Shown here: positions 43,881 through 53,213 of the stretch, piece after piece
Layout: each line of letters begins with the position of its first letter
Numbering within the stretch: the stretch's first letter is position 1
Origin: Neisseria zalophi
GTDB lineage: Bacteria > Pseudomonadota > Gammaproteobacteria > Burkholderiales > Neisseriaceae
Assembly: GCF_008807015.1 (NCBI RefSeq)
Contig: NZ_CP031700.1
Location: 1,054,001 to 1,118,000 of the forward strand
DNA length: 64,000 nt
Reading direction: 5' to 3'
Made by a program: the position numbers and the translations under genes
The notes under the pieces: generated by a model
The model's database searches: none
Told to the model about the DNA's origin: nothing
The model's input: only the letters and a program-made list of their open reading frames with translations

Positions 43881-44366
43881 ATGAAAAAACATATTCCCCT
43901 CTTATTATTATCGGTTGCATTGGCAGGTTGTGAAACAATTTATCTTCCTTCTTTGAAAGAAGTACCGCTGAAACCTACTAATGTTAAGAATGAACCTGCG
44001 AAAGCGCCTTATAAACTGGCGGCTAGCCATTGGACGGATGTTTCTAAAATTCGTGAAGAGGCTACGCGGCTGAGTTATCAGGTTAGTGGCGGACAGATTA
44101 CCAAAGTTCAAGCTGCGCAATACCTTAATCGCTTCCGTATCCGCCAGGTCGGTCGCAATCAGGTAGACGACAGTATGTATGAGGTTTATCTGCGTTCTGC
44201 TGTGGATAGCCAACGTGGTGCGATTACAACCGAACAGTCTAAACTGTATATCCAAAATGCTTTACGCGGCTGGCATCAGCGTTGGCCGAATATGAGCAAT
44301 AAACCGTCTAATCCCGCGTTTACCAACTTCCTGATGGAAGTCATGGGTATGGATCCTTTAAAATAA
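43881..44366 (+). CDS. Neisseria lipoprotein of unknown function
   Basis: This 161-residue lipoprotein has signal MKKHIPLLLLSVALAGC with lipobox LAGC. The mature domain (HWTDVSKIREEATRLSYQVSGGQITKVQAAQYLNRFRIRQVGRNQVDDSMYEVYL) is helical and basic. I do not recognise a domain. The start at MKKH is preferred to an upstream ATG that would place 17 residues before the signal. A very strong DUS hairpin follows. Confidence 0.82.
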   Translation: MKKHIPLLLLSVALAGCETIYLPSLKEVPLKPTNVKNEPAKAPYKLAASHWTDVSKIREEATRLSYQVSGGQITKVQAAQYLNRFRIRQVGRNQVDDSMYEVYLRSAVDSQRGAITTEQSKLYIQNALRGWHQRWPNMSNKPSNPAFTNFLMEVMGMDPLK

Positions 44367-44393
44367 TTGATTAAAATTTAAAGATTAAGTTTG

Positions 44394-44442
44394 AGATAAA
44401 TAAAGGCCGTCTGAAAATAGATTCAGACGGCCTTTATTTATC
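44394..44442. terminator. DUS-pair terminator with 21-bp perfect stem
   Basis: Two 21-nt perfectly complementary arms, each a DUS plus nine flanking A/T-rich bases, enclose a 7-nt loop. It lies in a convergent gap between the lipoprotein and DUF1232 genes. Confidence 0.88.
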
Positions 44443-44470
44443 TGGTTTGTTTTATAAAACAATAAATGGG

Positions 44471-44839
44471 TTAGCCGAAAATTTTATCCACGGCAATCCG
44501 TGCTTTTTCACGTATTTCATCGGTCAGGTGGCTTTTCATTTGTGCATAGACCAAGGTAATCACGGCAATATCATCGCTAAAGCCTAATGGGCCGAGTAAG
44601 TCCGGAATGCTGTCGATAGGGCTGAAAAAATAAATCAATGCACCCAAAATAATCATTTTGGAACGTTTGGGTGTGGCCGGATCTTTAAATAAAAAATACA
44701 AAGCATAGAGTTGTTTCACAACCGGTTTGCCCAATTTGCCGGAGAAACGTATGATTTTTTTCAGAAAACCCGGTTCGTCCAGATTTCTTTGGCGAAATTT
44801 AGGGATAAATTCTTCAGGAGAAGTTTTATTCTTCATCAT
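44471..44839 (-). CDS. DUF1232 (YkvA-like) membrane protein
   Basis: This 122-residue protein carries the DUF1232 core IILGALIYFFSPIDSIPDLLGPLGFSDDIAVI. Its motif SPIDxIPDxxxxxGxxDD is clear. The N-terminal 35 residues are basic and cytoplasmic-looking. The function is unknown; YkvA family members are small membrane proteins. It appears to be a single gene. Confidence 0.88.
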   Translation of the reverse strand: MMKNKTSPEEFIPKFRQRNLDEPGFLKKIIRFSGKLGKPVVKQLYALYFLFKDPATPKRSKMIILGALIYFFSPIDSIPDLLGPLGFSDDIAVITLVYAQMKSHLTDEIREKARIAVDKIFG

Positions 44840-45032
44840 TTTCAGCTAATCCTTTCTGTTTATCAGATGTGTGGTTTTCTATTGCCGTCAATAAAATTTA
44901 TTTTGTCTCTGTATGACAACTCTTTATAAAATAATGATGATTTTTCAAAATGCAAGTTTCAAAAAGGGGAGGAGATATGCAAAAAAATGTTATGGAATCA
45001 AATATGGTATTGATAATCTGATAACTACTCAA

Positions 45033-45455
45033 TTATTTTTTATCGTGTTTTTCCGCTAGTTTCTGCAAAGCTTCGGCTAATTTGGGGTGGTGTTGTAGTT
45101 GCTCAGCTGAATGACGAAAGCTTTGCACTGCTGTTTTGCTCAGTTTTAAATGATTCTCACGGGGCGGTAACGGGCGGGTGGGAATGGTTTTAATGCGCAC
45201 GCTAACGATATCCGGATGCAGATTTTGTAGTTTCGGCAGCAGACTCGGGGTAATCATACGCAAACGGGAGGCGGCCATATTGTTGTTTGCCAATAAAACC
45301 AACGTTCCTTCTTCTATACAGGCCGTCTGAAAGTGTTCGCGCAGATTGGCCGGCAAAACCTGCTTGATTTGCCGGTCTAATTTTTGCCATTGTTGTGACT
45401 GTTGCAATAATGTCAGTAGCCCTCCGTTGCGCCAGGCTAATTTTTCCAAATTCAT
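45033..45455 (-). CDS. dciA: DUF721/DciA-like replicative-helicase loader
   Basis: This 140-residue protein contains the DUF721 fold: LLQQSQQWQKLDRQIKQVLPANLREHFQTACIEEGTLVLLANNNMAASRLRMITPSLLPKLQ. DciA loads DnaB in bacteria without DnaC. Placement divergent from secA is the classic location for DciA in proteobacteria, supporting the name. A DUS is embedded in coding sequence (45322-45333). The C-terminus is basic and helical. Confidence 0.85.
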   Translation of the reverse strand: MNLEKLAWRNGGLLTLLQQSQQWQKLDRQIKQVLPANLREHFQTACIEEGTLVLLANNNMAASRLRMITPSLLPKLQNLHPDIVSVRIKTIPTRPLPPRENHLKLSKTAVQSFRHSAEQLQHHPKLAEALQKLAEKHDKK

Positions 45456-45647
45456 ATTATTGTCAATGCTAGTGTTGTTTTCATAAGTAAAGAAAGGCGT
45501 AATCAGTTGAAATCCGATAAAACTGCCGCTATTTCAAACGGCATTGTAACCCTGATAAGCGGCTTGTGTTAAAATTCACATTATTTTATACCGACTCTAT
45601 CGAATCTATTACGGAGTGTGTGGAAACACTTCGTCACAGGAAATTTC

Positions 45648-48404
45648 ATGCTTACTAATTTAGCTAAAAAAGTTTTTGGCAGCCGTAATGACCGCCTACT
45701 GAAACAATATCGGAAAACCGTATCAAAAATCAATGACCTGGAACCTAAAATAAAAGCTTTGAGCGATGATGAGCTTAAAGCCAAAACACCGGAATTCAAG
45801 CAACGTATTGCCAACGGCGAAAGCTTGGATAGCATCCTTCCAGAAGCGTTTGCTGTTTGTCGTGAAGCCAGCCGTCGGGTGTTGGGTATGCGTCATTTTG
45901 ATGTACAACTTATCGGCGGTATGGTGTTACACAACGGTAAAATTGCCGAAATGCGTACCGGCGAGGGTAAAACACTGGTTGCCACACTTCCCGTTTATTT
46001 GAATGCGTTAACAGGACGTGGCGTACACGTTGTGACCGTGAACGATTATTTGGCTTCGCGTGACGCGGGTATTATGGAGCCGCTGTATAACTTTCTTGGG
46101 CTGACGGTGGGTGTGATTGTCAGCGATATGCAGCCGTTTTTCCGACAAACTGCCTATAATTCAGATATTACATACGGTACCAATAACGAATTCGGTTTCG
46201 ATTATCTGCGTGACAATATGGTGACCGACCAATACGATAAAGTACAACGTGATTTGGCATTCGCCGTTGTGGACGAAGTGGATTCAATTCTGATTGATGA
46301 AGCGCGCACGCCGTTGATTATTTCCGGACAAGCCGATGATAATGTTCAGCTTTATCAAGTTATTGATCAGGTTCCGGGGAAATTGCACCGCCAAGAAACA
46401 GAAGAGGGTGAAGGCGATTACTGGGTAGATGAAAAAGCCCATCAGGTTATTTTGAGTGAAGCGGGCCACGAACATGCCGAGCAGGTTTTAACCGACATGG
46501 GTTTGCTGCAAGAGGGTGATTCGCTTTACTCTGCCGGTAATATTATGCTGATGCACCATTTAATGGCAGCATTACGTGCCCACACCTTATTCCATAAAGA
46601 TCAACATTATGTGATTCAAGATGGTGAAATTGTGATTGTCGACGAATTTACTGGCCGCTTGATGGCCGGTCGTCGTTGGTCAGAAGGTTTACACCAAGCA
46701 GTTGAAGCGAAAGAGGGCGTGGAAATCAAACGTGAAAACCAAACTTTGGCTTCAATTACGTTCCAAAACTATTTCCGTTTATACGACAAATTATCCGGTA
46801 TGACCGGTACGGCCGATACTGAAGCATTTGAGTTCCAAAGTATTTATGGCCTTGAAACTGTGATTATCCCAACCAACCGTCCGATGCAGCGGAAAGACTA
46901 CAACGATCAGATTTTCCGTACCGCCGAAGAAAAATACGAGGCGGTAGTAAACGATATTCAAGCTTGCTTTGATAAAGGCCAACCCGTATTGGTTGGTACA
47001 ACCAGCATTGAAAATTCTGAGTTGGTATCCCGACTATTGACCGAAGCCGGTTTGCCGCACAATGTTTTGAATGCGAAAGAGCATGAGCGTGAAGCCTTGA
47101 TTGTGGCACAAGCCGGTAAAACCAGTATGATTACTGTGGCTACCAATATGGCCGGACGGGGTACGGATATTGTGTTGGGCGGTAATGTTAAGCACTTAAG
47201 CGATGCCATTATGGCAGATGAAACCTTAAGCGATGAAGAAAAACAAGCGCGTATTTCATCGCTGGAAAATAACTGGGAGACCGAGCACCGACGTGTTTTA
47301 GAAGCGGGCGGTTTACATATTATCGGTACAGAACGGCACGAAAGCCGCCGTATCGACAACCAACTGCGTGGCCGTGCCGGTCGTCAGGGTGATCCGGGTT
47401 CCAGCCGTTTCTATCTTTCGTTTGAAGATCCATTGTTGCGTTTATTTGCTTTAGACCGTGCCGCTGCCATTTTGAACCGCTTAGCCCCTGAGCGCGGGGT
47501 AGCGATTGAGCACAGCCTGCTGACCCGACAAATTGAAGGAGCGCAGCGCAAAGTGGAGGGGCGCAACTTTGATATGCGTAAACAGGTTTTGGAATACGAT
47601 GATGTGGCAAATGATCAACGTAAAGTCATTTATCATTATCGTAATGAAATTCTCACCAATAAAGATGTCGGCGATTTGGCTCAAAGTATTCGTGATGAAG
47701 TCGTGGCAGATTTGGTAAATATTTATATGCCGCCGGATACCATGGAAGAAGAGTGGGATATTCCGTCTCTTGAGGCGCAATTGGCTGGAGAATTTAGAAT
47801 TCAGGCCGATATCCAAGGATGGTTAAAGCAAGACAATACTTTGGATAATCAGGATGTTAAGGAGCGCTTGGTTCAGCAGGTAGAGAAAGAGTATGCAGCT
47901 AAAGTTGAATTGGTCGGTAAGCAAAATATGAGTGGTTTTGAGCGCAATGTCTTGTTGCAGGTGATTGACAGCAATTGGCGTGAACATCTTGCTGCGATGG
48001 ACTATTTGCGTCAGGGTATTCATTTGCGTAGTTATGCTCAAAAAAACCCCAAGCAGGAATACAAACGTGAAGCATTTATTATGTTTGAAAACCTGTGGGC
48101 AGGCATCAAACAAAGTGCTGCTTCTTTGATGACCAGTGTTGAGGTTGAGCAGTCTGACAATATTGTTGCCGAAAGCGAGCCGCAGGAACCGGCTATGATG
48201 CAAACGATTCATTCCGGTGCGCCGACTATGGAAGATGTATTGGGTGAGTCACGCCAAGAGTTGGCAACCGAAGCGTTTGACCCTACCGGCAATGATTTCA
48301 GCCCTGAGGCATTGGCGGCACAAGGATTGAATGTGCATCGAAATGATCCTTGCCCTTGTGGAAGCGGTAAAAAATACAAACATTGTCATGGTAAGTTAAA
48401 TTAA
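45648..48404 (+). CDS. secA: SecA, preprotein translocase ATPase
   Basis: SecA drives Sec-dependent export. The 918-residue protein has Walker A MRTGEGKT near 104-111 and the DEAD-like [18 protein letters not shown]. The preprotein-binding domain and helicase motif [10 protein letters not shown] follow, then [16 protein letters not shown] and [16 protein letters not shown]-terminal zinc site [15 protein letters not shown] binds SecB and lipids. The start [21 protein letters not shown] is chosen over an ATG-less upstream frame; ACAGGAAATTTC is its ribosome binding site. No secM-like gene precedes it. Confidence 0.98.
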   Translation: MLTNLAKKVFGSRNDRLLKQYRKTVSKINDLEPKIKALSDDELKAKTPEFKQRIANGESLDSILPEAFAVCREASRRVLGMRHFDVQLIGGMVLHNGKIAEMRTGEGKTLVATLPVYLNALTGRGVHVVTVNDYLASRDAGIMEPLYNFLGLTVGVIVSDMQPFFRQTAYNSDITYGTNNEFGFDYLRDNMVTDQYDKVQRDLAFAVVDEVDSILIDEARTPLIISGQADDNVQLYQVIDQVPGKLHRQETEEGEGDYWVDEKAHQVILSEAGHEHAEQVLTDMGLLQEGDSLYSAGNIMLMHHLMAALRAHTLFHKDQHYVIQDGEIVIVDEFTGRLMAGRRWSEGLHQAVEAKEGVEIKRENQTLASITFQNYFRLYDKLSGMTGTADTEAFEFQSIYGLETVIIPTNRPMQRKDYNDQIFRTAEEKYEAVVNDIQACFDKGQPVLVGTTSIENSELVSRLLTEAGLPHNVLNAKEHEREALIVAQAGKTSMITVATNMAGRGTDIVLGGNVKHLSDAIMADETLSDEEKQARISSLENNWETEHRRVLEAGGLHIIGTERHESRRIDNQLRGRAGRQGDPGSSRFYLSFEDPLLRLFALDRAAAILNRLAPERGVAIEHSLLTRQIEGAQRKVEGRNFDMRKQVLEYDDVANDQRKVIYHYRNEILTNKDVGDLAQSIRDEVVADLVNIYMPPDTMEEEWDIPSLEAQLAGEFRIQADIQGWLKQDNTLDNQDVKERLVQQVEKEYAAKVELVGKQNMSGFERNVLLQVIDSNWREHLAAMDYLRQGIHLRSYAQKNPKQEYKREAFIMFENLWAGIKQSAASLMTSVEVEQSDNIVAESEPQEPAMMQTIHSGAPTMEDVLGESRQELATEAFDPTGNDFSPEALAAQGLNVHRNDPCPCGSGKKYKHCHGKLN

Positions 48405-48416
48405 TTGGATAACCGC

Positions 48417-48450
48417 AAAAAAGCCTGCTTCAACTAAAGCAGGCTTTTTA
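48417..48450 (+). terminator. Terminator of secA
   Basis: AAAAAGCCTGCTT pairs with AAGCAGGCTTTTT across a 6-nt loop, 13 bp beyond the secA stop codon. A lone DUS follows near 48463. Confidence 0.9.
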
Positions 48451-48508
48451 TTATTCAAGAAAAGGCCGTCTGAAAAATAGATGGTAGAAGGCAAGTATCC
48501 TTTAAATT

Positions 48509-48736
48509 TTAGCTTTCAACAGTTAAATTGACTAATTTTAAAACCAATGGCTTGATAGCCAATAGGCTGAAAAAGGCAATTGGCCAAGCCACAATATAAG
48601 CGTGGAAAAGCCGGTAAGGAAAATTTGTTAATCCATTGTTTAATATAATTAATATGCTGCTGACGATAAATACCATAATTGCAGAGGTATAAAATGAAAA
48701 AGCGATGCCTGTGTATTTTTTAGAAAGTTTTTTCAT
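48509..48736 (-). CDS. DUF2798-family small membrane protein
   Basis: This 75-residue protein has two membrane helices (FSFYTSAIMVFIVSSILIIL and IVAWPIAFFSLLAIKPLVLKLV). The motifs YRLFHAYIVAWPIA and the second helix match the DUF2798 family of duplicated-repeat membrane proteins. The function is unknown. It looks like an independent gene. Confidence 0.8.
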   Translation of the reverse strand: MKKLSKKYTGIAFSFYTSAIMVFIVSSILIILNNGLTNFPYRLFHAYIVAWPIAFFSLLAIKPLVLKLVNLTVES

Positions 48737-48902
48737 GGGTATTTTTTGTATACTAAAATTTGAATATTGAAAGAGGAGTAGTTTCTAAACTTATGATGTA
48801 CGGTGTCTATAATTGGTTATCAATAAGGGATATTTTTATCAAGAAACAAGGCATCGGTTGCTAGAATCAAACAGCTGATGCCTTTTATTGAGCTAGAATA
48901 GT

Positions 48903-49871
48903 TTAAAGATTACCGGCTACTTTTTTATTCCTCATTAGGCAAAGCATATCAGCAGCCACGTGGGCGGCAGCAATAGCTGTGATTTCGGCATTGTCATAAG
49001 CCGGAGAAACTTCCACAACATCCATACCGACAATATTTAAATCACCCAAACTGCGGATAATGCCCAAGGCGGTATGGGAGTTTAAGCCGCCGGGAACGGG
49101 GGTGCCGGTGCCGGGGGCAAAGGCGGGATCCAAGCAGTCGATATCGAAAGTGATATAGACAGGGTTGTCGCCGATAATATCGTAAATACGTTTTACCGTT
49201 GCCTCTATGCCATTTTCGTTTACCCACGGTGCAAACAGCATATTCATGCCCATGAAATCGCTATTCCATGTGCGGATGCCGACTTGTGCCGAAGTTTCAG
49301 GTTGAATCAAGCCCTCTTTAATGGCTTTATAGAACATGGTGCCGTGATTGAGCGATTCGGGCGCATCATCCGGCCATGTATCGCAATGGGCATCGAAATG
49401 CAGCAGGCTCAAAGGTTTGCCGTATTTTTCGGCATGGGCTTGCAACAGGGGATAGGTAATAAAATGGTCACCGCCGAATGTGAGCATTTTGGCAGAACTA
49501 TTGTTGATAATGTCGCGGGCGTGTTGCACGATGGTTTCGCGGATTGTCCACGGTTGGTGCGCATCAAACCAACAGTCACCGTAGTCGATAACGGCCAAGT
49601 CGTCGAAAGGATCAAAGCCCCAAGGGAATAGGTTTAACTCGGCAAGCTGTACGCTGGCGGCGCGGATGGCGGCGGGGCCCAAACGTGCGCCGGGGCGGAA
49701 AGTGGTCGCTAAATCCAACGGTACGCCTGACACAACCACGTCAACGCCGTTTAAATCACGGGTGTAGCGTCGGCGCATAAAGGATAATGCACCGGCGTAA
49801 GTATTTTCTATGGTAGAGCCTTGTAGGGATGTGCGTCGGAATGCGCCATCGCCGTAGATATGTTCAGTCAT
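48903..49871 (-). CDS. speB: Agmatinase
   Basis: This 322-residue ureohydrolase converts agmatine to putrescine and urea. The binuclear manganese ligands are visible in FGGDHFITYP, LLHFDAHCDTWPDD and TFDIDCLDPAFAPGTGTPVPGG. The family-specific GLNSHTALGI supports agmatinase rather than arginase. It is a single gene on the minus strand with a DUS pair upstream. Putrescine from it could feed polyamine pools; no speA is nearby. Confidence 0.92.
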   Translation of the reverse strand: MTEHIYGDGAFRRTSLQGSTIENTYAGALSFMRRRYTRDLNGVDVVVSGVPLDLATTFRPGARLGPAAIRAASVQLAELNLFPWGFDPFDDLAVIDYGDCWFDAHQPWTIRETIVQHARDIINNSSAKMLTFGGDHFITYPLLQAHAEKYGKPLSLLHFDAHCDTWPDDAPESLNHGTMFYKAIKEGLIQPETSAQVGIRTWNSDFMGMNMLFAPWVNENGIEATVKRIYDIIGDNPVYITFDIDCLDPAFAPGTGTPVPGGLNSHTALGIIRSLGDLNIVGMDVVEVSPAYDNAEITAIAAAHVAADMLCLMRNKKVAGNL

Positions 49872-49887
49872 ATTGGTGTCCCTGATT

Positions 49888-49937
49888 ATTTTTTCAGACG
49901 GCCTTATTGATTCAGATATACGGCCGTCTGAAAAATA
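49888..49937. terminator. DUS pair between speB and dedA
   Basis: TATTTTTTCAGACGGCC and its near complement are separated by about 18 nt, just upstream of speB. It may terminate dedA, whose stop codon is 163 bp further up. Confidence 0.5.
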
Positions 49938-50099
49938 GAGCCTGTGATGTGATTTTAGATTATCAATAATTTTATATGGGGATAAAATTATATTTATAAA
50001 GCAATATATTACTTAGATTGTTGTAATACTCGGTTTTGTTTTGCGAAGAGAGATAAATTATCTTCGACCAATCCGAGGTTGGCCGAAAGCTATCAGGTT

Positions 50100-50765
50100 T
50101 TATTTGGGCGGGATTTTAGATTCTTTCCGTTTGCGGCGTATGATGCGGATATTTTCACGATAAAAGTTCAGACGGCGGCGTTTTTTCCACCAAAAATACA
50201 ATAACACCAGAAGACCAATACCGATAACCACAAATAAACCGTATTGGAATTGGTGGATTTTTTGCATAAGCCATTCCCGGTTTTCTGCACCGTAGGAGCC
50301 GAGATAGACCCATATTGGTACGGAAATTAAGGCGGCCAAGCCATCCATCATAATAAAACGCAATACGGAAACTTTTCCACTGATACCGGCACTAATAAAA
50401 ATAGGGGTACGTAAACCGGGTAGAAAGCGGGCGACAAATAATACTCGGTTTCCGTATTTATCAAATTTTTCCTGTACTTGGGCATAACGCTTCGGTGTCA
50501 TCACGCGGGCGATAAAACGTACTTTTAAAATTTTATGGCCATACCAACGGCCGGCCATAAACATTAAGCCGTCGCCTGCCAATACACCGAGTAAGCCGAC
50601 TAAAACCATCAGATGGACATTGGTATATCCTAATCCGGATATGACACCGCCTGCTGCGAGGGTAATATCTTCGGGGATGGGTATGCCCAGCCCGCAAGCG
50701 AGTAGTACAGAAAATACCGCTGCATAACCGTATTGAATGAAAAAAGCTTCTAAAATCGCAAGCAT
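50100..50765 (-). CDS. DedA-family membrane protein
   Basis: This 221-residue inner-membrane protein has the DedA hallmark GIPIPEDITLAAGGVISGLG and RFIARVMTPKRYAQVQEKFDKYGNRVLFVARFLPGLRTPIFISAG. These contain the conserved Glu and Arg residues of the undecaprenyl-phosphate/PE flippase family. About four to five helices are predicted, and the C-terminus is strongly basic (KKRRRLNFYRENIRIIRRKRKE). The specific lipid substrate cannot be named. Confidence 0.9.
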   Translation of the reverse strand: MLAILEAFFIQYGYAAVFSVLLACGLGIPIPEDITLAAGGVISGLGYTNVHLMVLVGLLGVLAGDGLMFMAGRWYGHKILKVRFIARVMTPKRYAQVQEKFDKYGNRVLFVARFLPGLRTPIFISAGISGKVSVLRFIMMDGLAALISVPIWVYLGSYGAENREWLMQKIHQFQYGLFVVIGIGLLVLLYFWWKKRRRLNFYRENIRIIRRKRKESKIPPK

Positions 50766-50894
50766 ATAGCTTGTGTTCCTTATTGGTTTGATTATATGGA
50801 ATATAGTAGGGTTCTATCCGAATCAGGCCGTCTGAATCATATTGATATACTGACTTAACATTTCCCTTGAGTTCTTCATTATTTATAAAATAAA

Positions 50895-50942
50895 TTTTCA
50901 GACGGCTCTATTAGTAGTTTGCTGATAACAGGCCGTCTGAAA
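50895..50942. repeat. Inverted DUS pair between dedA and glmM, with a third copy nearby
   Basis: TTTTCAGACGGC (left) and GCCGTCTGAAA (right) are about 26 nt apart. A separate DUS lies near 50826-50837. The 230-bp gap thus carries three copies and is downstream of glmM (minus strand), which ends at 50996. Confidence 0.7.
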
Positions 50943-50995
50943 TAGGGTGGATACCAATTATATACTTTGATGATATCTTGCCTTATTTTTATTTT

Positions 50996-52348
50996 TTACG
51001 CCTTGTCGGCAGAAGCAGCGCTTTGGATGGCTTTGGCAATACGTTCAGCGCCTTTTTTCGCCCATTCGGCATCAGCGGCTTCCACCATAACACGCACTAC
51101 GGGCTCGGTGCCGGAAGCGCGCAAGACTACGCGACCTTTGCCTTCCAATTCTTTTTCAACTTCTGCTAAAACCGTTTTGGAAGCACTTTCCCAGTCCAAA
51201 CCTTTACGTATGCGCACATTGATCATGGTTTGCGGAAAAGCTCGCCAGTCGGCACATACAGTCGGCAGGTCTTGTTTAAGGATGCGTAAAGCCGCCAAGA
51301 CTTGCAGCGCGGAAATAATACCGTCGCCGGTATTGTGTTTATCCATACACAAAATATGGCCGCTGGCTTCACCACCGATTAACCAGCCGCGTTGTTGAAG
51401 CTGTTCGAGCACATAACGGTCACCGACTTTGGCACGGCAGAACGCAATATTTTGCTCTTTGAGCGCCAATTCCATTCCCATATTGGTCATAACAGTGCCG
51501 ACCACACCGCCGATTTCTATGCCTTCGGCGGCACGGGCTTTGGCAATCACATAAATCAGGCGGTCGCCGTCGTAAACCTTGCCGTTTTTATCCACCATCA
51601 TCAGGCGGTCGCCGTCGCCGTCGAGCGCGATGCCGTAGTCGGCTTCATTTTGCAAAACCGCCGCTTGCAGGGCTTTTGGGTGGGTTGCACCGCATTTTTC
51701 ATTAATATTATAGCCGTTCGGTTCGTCGCCGATGGTTACGACTTTAGCACCCAATTCATGGAAAACTTTCGGTGCCACATGATAACCCGCACCATTGGCG
51801 GTATCGACAACCAGTGTTAACCCGCGCAGATCAAGATTGGCAGGGAAGGTTGATTTGCAAAATTCGATATAACGGTCGTCGGCACCACTGATACGGCGGG
51901 CACGGCCGAGTTTGTCGGAGGGCAGGGTTTTTAACTCTTCATCGAGCTTGGCTTCTATTTCCAATTCGATTTCGTCGCTGAGTTTCACGCCGCCTTCGGC
52001 AAAAAATTTGATACCGTTATCCGAATAAACATTATGTGAAGCCGAAATCATGACGCCGGCCGACAAACGTAGGGCTCGGGTCAGGTAGGCAACGCCCGGT
52101 GTCGGCAGGGGGCCGGTTTGAATCACATTTACGCCGGCAGCGGTAAAGCCCGCTACCAAGGCAGCTTCAAGCATATAACCTGAAATGCGGGTGTCTTTGC
52201 CGATTAATACCGTCGGCTTGTGTTCGCTGTCATGCTGAACCAATACTTGGCCTGCCGCATAACCGAGTTTCAATACAAAATCAGGGGTAATCGGAAAAGT
52301 ACCCACTTCACCGCGCACACCGTCGGTACCAAAATATTTTTTTGCCAT
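50996..52348 (-). CDS. glmM: Phosphoglucosamine mutase
   Basis: GlmM converts glucosamine-6-phosphate to glucosamine-1-phosphate for UDP-GlcNAc. The 450-residue protein begins [19 protein letters not shown]. The phosphoserine loop is [17 protein letters not shown] (Ser near 102) and the metal-binding loop is DGDGDRLMM. Late motifs [19 protein letters not shown] and [14 protein letters not shown] bind sugar and phosphate. It is an independent gene. Confidence 0.97.
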   Translation of the reverse strand: MAKKYFGTDGVRGEVGTFPITPDFVLKLGYAAGQVLVQHDSEHKPTVLIGKDTRISGYMLEAALVAGFTAAGVNVIQTGPLPTPGVAYLTRALRLSAGVMISASHNVYSDNGIKFFAEGGVKLSDEIELEIEAKLDEELKTLPSDKLGRARRISGADDRYIEFCKSTFPANLDLRGLTLVVDTANGAGYHVAPKVFHELGAKVVTIGDEPNGYNINEKCGATHPKALQAAVLQNEADYGIALDGDGDRLMMVDKNGKVYDGDRLIYVIAKARAAEGIEIGGVVGTVMTNMGMELALKEQNIAFCRAKVGDRYVLEQLQQRGWLIGGEASGHILCMDKHNTGDGIISALQVLAALRILKQDLPTVCADWRAFPQTMINVRIRKGLDWESASKTVLAEVEKELEGKGRVVLRASGTEPVVRVMVEAADAEWAKKGAERIAKAIQSAASADKA

Positions 52349-52597
52349 AAATACACTCCGTTTCTCACTTGAAACAGTATTGTAAAGCAGCGCCGCGCCG
52401 CTATCCAGCGGTTTACAAGGTTTTTCGGTTGTGGTTTTTTAGCCTGCTAATTATACGGCATAAACCGCTTGAATGGGATATTTATAGTCGCTAAAAAACA
52501 AAGGGAATATAATATGACAATTGGTCGGTAATGCCGGCTCTTGCCAATATATATTGATGCAATAAGACATGGTTTTTAAGGTAGATTAACAATCAAA

Positions 52598-53032
52598 ATG
52601 AATTTCGATTTAAAAGATGATGCCGTTTATCAACGGGAGCTGCAATATGCTTTACTGTATCGTAAAAAAAGCTTTTTGGGACGTGCTTCTTTTGTGAGTA
52701 TTTATGTTTTATTTATCATTATATGGTCATTAGACAGATGGTATAGCGTATGGATTATCAATTACAGTAAAGTAAGATCAGGCCTATTTGTATTATTATT
52801 TATCGTGGCATTCTTTTGTCCTATCCATATTTTAATCTTTGGCCGTTGCCCTAAATGCAGAAAAGTCCAGCCTGGTGGTTATCGAGGAGCAGAGGTGGGC
52901 GGTGAAGGGGTTGGCCTGTCTCGTGGCAATGGCTTTACACCTTTTAGGAAACGCTGTTATTTCTGCGGAACATATTTATCAGTGAAGCAGTTGGAAAAAG
53001 ATAAATTAAAGCAGCAGACTAACGCCGAGTAA
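52598..53032 (+). CDS. Unrecognised membrane protein with a zinc-ribbon-like tail
   Basis: This 144-residue protein has two hydrophobic helices (about 28-50 and 65-86, the second ending CPIHILIFG). A cytoplasmic-looking domain follows with CPKC and CYFCG pairs separated by a Gly-rich segment (GGYRGAEVGGEGVGLSRGNG). The CxxC...CxxC layout suggests a zinc ribbon. I do not recognise the family. The start lacks a strong ribosome binding site. It has its own DUS-bearing terminator. Confidence 0.65.
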   Translation: MNFDLKDDAVYQRELQYALLYRKKSFLGRASFVSIYVLFIIIWSLDRWYSVWIINYSKVRSGLFVLLFIVAFFCPIHILIFGRCPKCRKVQPGGYRGAEVGGEGVGLSRGNGFTPFRKRCYFCGTYLSVKQLEKDKLKQQTNAE

Positions 53033-53056
53033 TATATGATTATTTAAGGCCGTCTG

Positions 53057-53098
53057 AAAGCCGTCTGTTTGTTTGGAATGGTTTTCAGGCGGCTTTTT
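53057..53098 (+). terminator. Degenerate DUS-pair terminator of the zinc-ribbon gene
   Basis: AAAGCCGTCTG pairs (with one G-U wobble) to CAGGCGGCTTT and ends in TTTTTTA. It immediately follows an intact DUS (53047-53058). Confidence 0.7.
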
Positions 53099-53164
53099 TA
53101 TAACCATAATCAATCGACAATGGCAACACAATAAGCGCTTACTGGGTCGGGTGCTGTCCATAAA

Positions 53165-53195
53165 AAGGGGATTTCAGACGGCCTGAAATCCCCTT
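53165..53195 (-). terminator. Single DUS embedded in a perfect GC-rich hairpin
   Basis: AAGGGGATTTCAG and its complement bracket ACGGC, so that one DUS (TTTCAGACGGCCT) forms the centre of a 13-bp stem. It lies 19 bp beyond the MFS stop codon. Confidence 0.85.
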
Positions 53196-53213
53196 GTATA
53201 AACTTTTGTTGGT

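Noticed and set aside
45456-45647. Search for a secM-like arrest peptide before secA
   Set aside because: No plausible short gene with a signal peptide and arrest motif was found in the 190-bp gap.
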